In this document: one piece after another, positions 63,248 to 64,000 of the stretch
Layout: every line of letters starts with the position of its first letter
Position numbering within the stretch: position 1 is the first letter of the stretch
Source: Tachypleus tridentatus
Taxonomy: Eukaryota > Arthropoda > Merostomata > Xiphosura > Limulidae
Reading direction: 5' to 3'
NCBI RefSeq assembly: GCF_004210375.1
Contig: NC_134830.1
Location: 167,469,874-167,533,873 of the forward strand
Length of the DNA: 64,000 nt
Position numbers and translations under genes: made by a program
The notes under the pieces: generated by a model
What the model was told of the DNA's origin: nothing
Seen by the model: only the letters and a program-made list of their open reading frames with translations
Databases searched by the model: none

Positions 63248-64000
63248 GTAAACGACTTTTATTATGTTTTACTAAGTATATATGTATATATACATTGTCC
63301 TTCGTTATTACGGGAACGAAGCGATTTTGATTTGTTTTACTAAGTATATGTTCATTAACACGCGAGCAAAACGATGAAACTTTTAACTTTTATGCATTTG
63401 AAGTAATCTCATACTGTACAATAGAAAATATTTCAATACACACGTGTTTTTACTTTTAACATAAATAATAATTAAGGTACTGAAGATAATTAAACTGTGT
63501 CTTTGACTGTTTTATAAAGGACAGTTTATTTGGAATTTTTCACTTTTGGACAATTGTTGAAAAACAACTAACGCAGAATTCGTAAATGTAAAACATTACA
63601 GTAGAATAAATTGCAAACTTATTTATATTTTAAAATTTAATAAAATGGATGTTACTTACAGGAAAATGGAACTTGAAACATTTACCGTGTAAAATGTTTG
63701 AAATGTATAATCTTTACAAAATTGGTAATTTTTATAGTTTTATAACGCTAAAAATGTAGGTTCTTAACACATAGTGAACAACAGCGTTTAATCATGATAA
63801 CAAAACACAAAATAGAATTGACTTATCAAACCTGAAAACCTGTTACGGAATTCACAAAACGAAATATTACATGCACCTGGTGAGTAGATTGTGAATGATA
63901 ACAACAGAGAGTGGTATGAAATTTACGTAATCAAGTTGATGAAATGATATACTTACATTACTAAAATAATATATACTTACAATAAAGAAATAATATGTTT
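63248..64000. other. Start of intron 14, nothing recognised
   Basis: AT-rich sequence up to the window edge. No exon recognised. Confidence 0.45.

Overview
This is eukaryotic, AT-rich, intron-rich DNA with no bacterial features. It carries three tRNA-headed SINE families, Jockey-type and Tx1-type LINEs, a Penelope-like element, and Tc1, mariner, hAT and CACTA/Chapaev-like DNA transposons, which fits an arthropod. From memory, the commonest SINE resembles repeats of horseshoe crabs (Xiphosura), so a chelicerate of that kind is my best guess. No marker gene in the window proves it.

The only host gene I can support is one multi-exon gene on the + strand, running from a signal-peptide exon at 7,216 to an exon ending at 63,247 and continuing past the right edge. 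Fourteen small exons (60-178 bp) join in one consistent reading frame of 1,674 nt (558 residues). They encode a signal peptide followed by about five cadherin repeats. The introns are large and filled with repeats; intron 3 alone is 20 kb.

Layout: 1-7,200 holds SINEs and an internally deleted CACTA/Chapaev-like transposon (1,324-3,171). 7,216-14,664 holds exons 1-3 and three tandem arrays, including a 114-bp array that is open for 38 residues per unit. 14,665-35,010 is intron 3: a 52-bp array, a decayed + strand Jockey-type LINE (about 16.3-21.2 kb) with a minisatellite inside its RNase H domain, and a decayed - strand Jockey-type LINE (about 21.4-32.5 kb). That second LINE was split by a Tc1 element, which was itself split by a Tx1-type LINE; a deleted mariner follows. 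35,011-39,331 holds exons 4-8 and a small hAT element carrying a foreign transposase fragment. 39,332-50,009 holds a Tc1-like relic, exons 9-11 and a roughly 51-bp array interrupted by a Penelope-like element and by a mariner. 50,010-56,359 holds a Gypsy pol fragment and a 3.8-kb 27-bp satellite. 56,360-64,000 holds exons 12-14, SINEs and a body-less Penelope remnant.

Most long open frames here come from tandem repeats whose unit length is a multiple of three, or from transposon debris. The cadherin exons are too short to stand out as open frames and were recognised from splice sites, phase and protein similarity. Family assignments rest on visible motifs and memory of the families, not on a database search.
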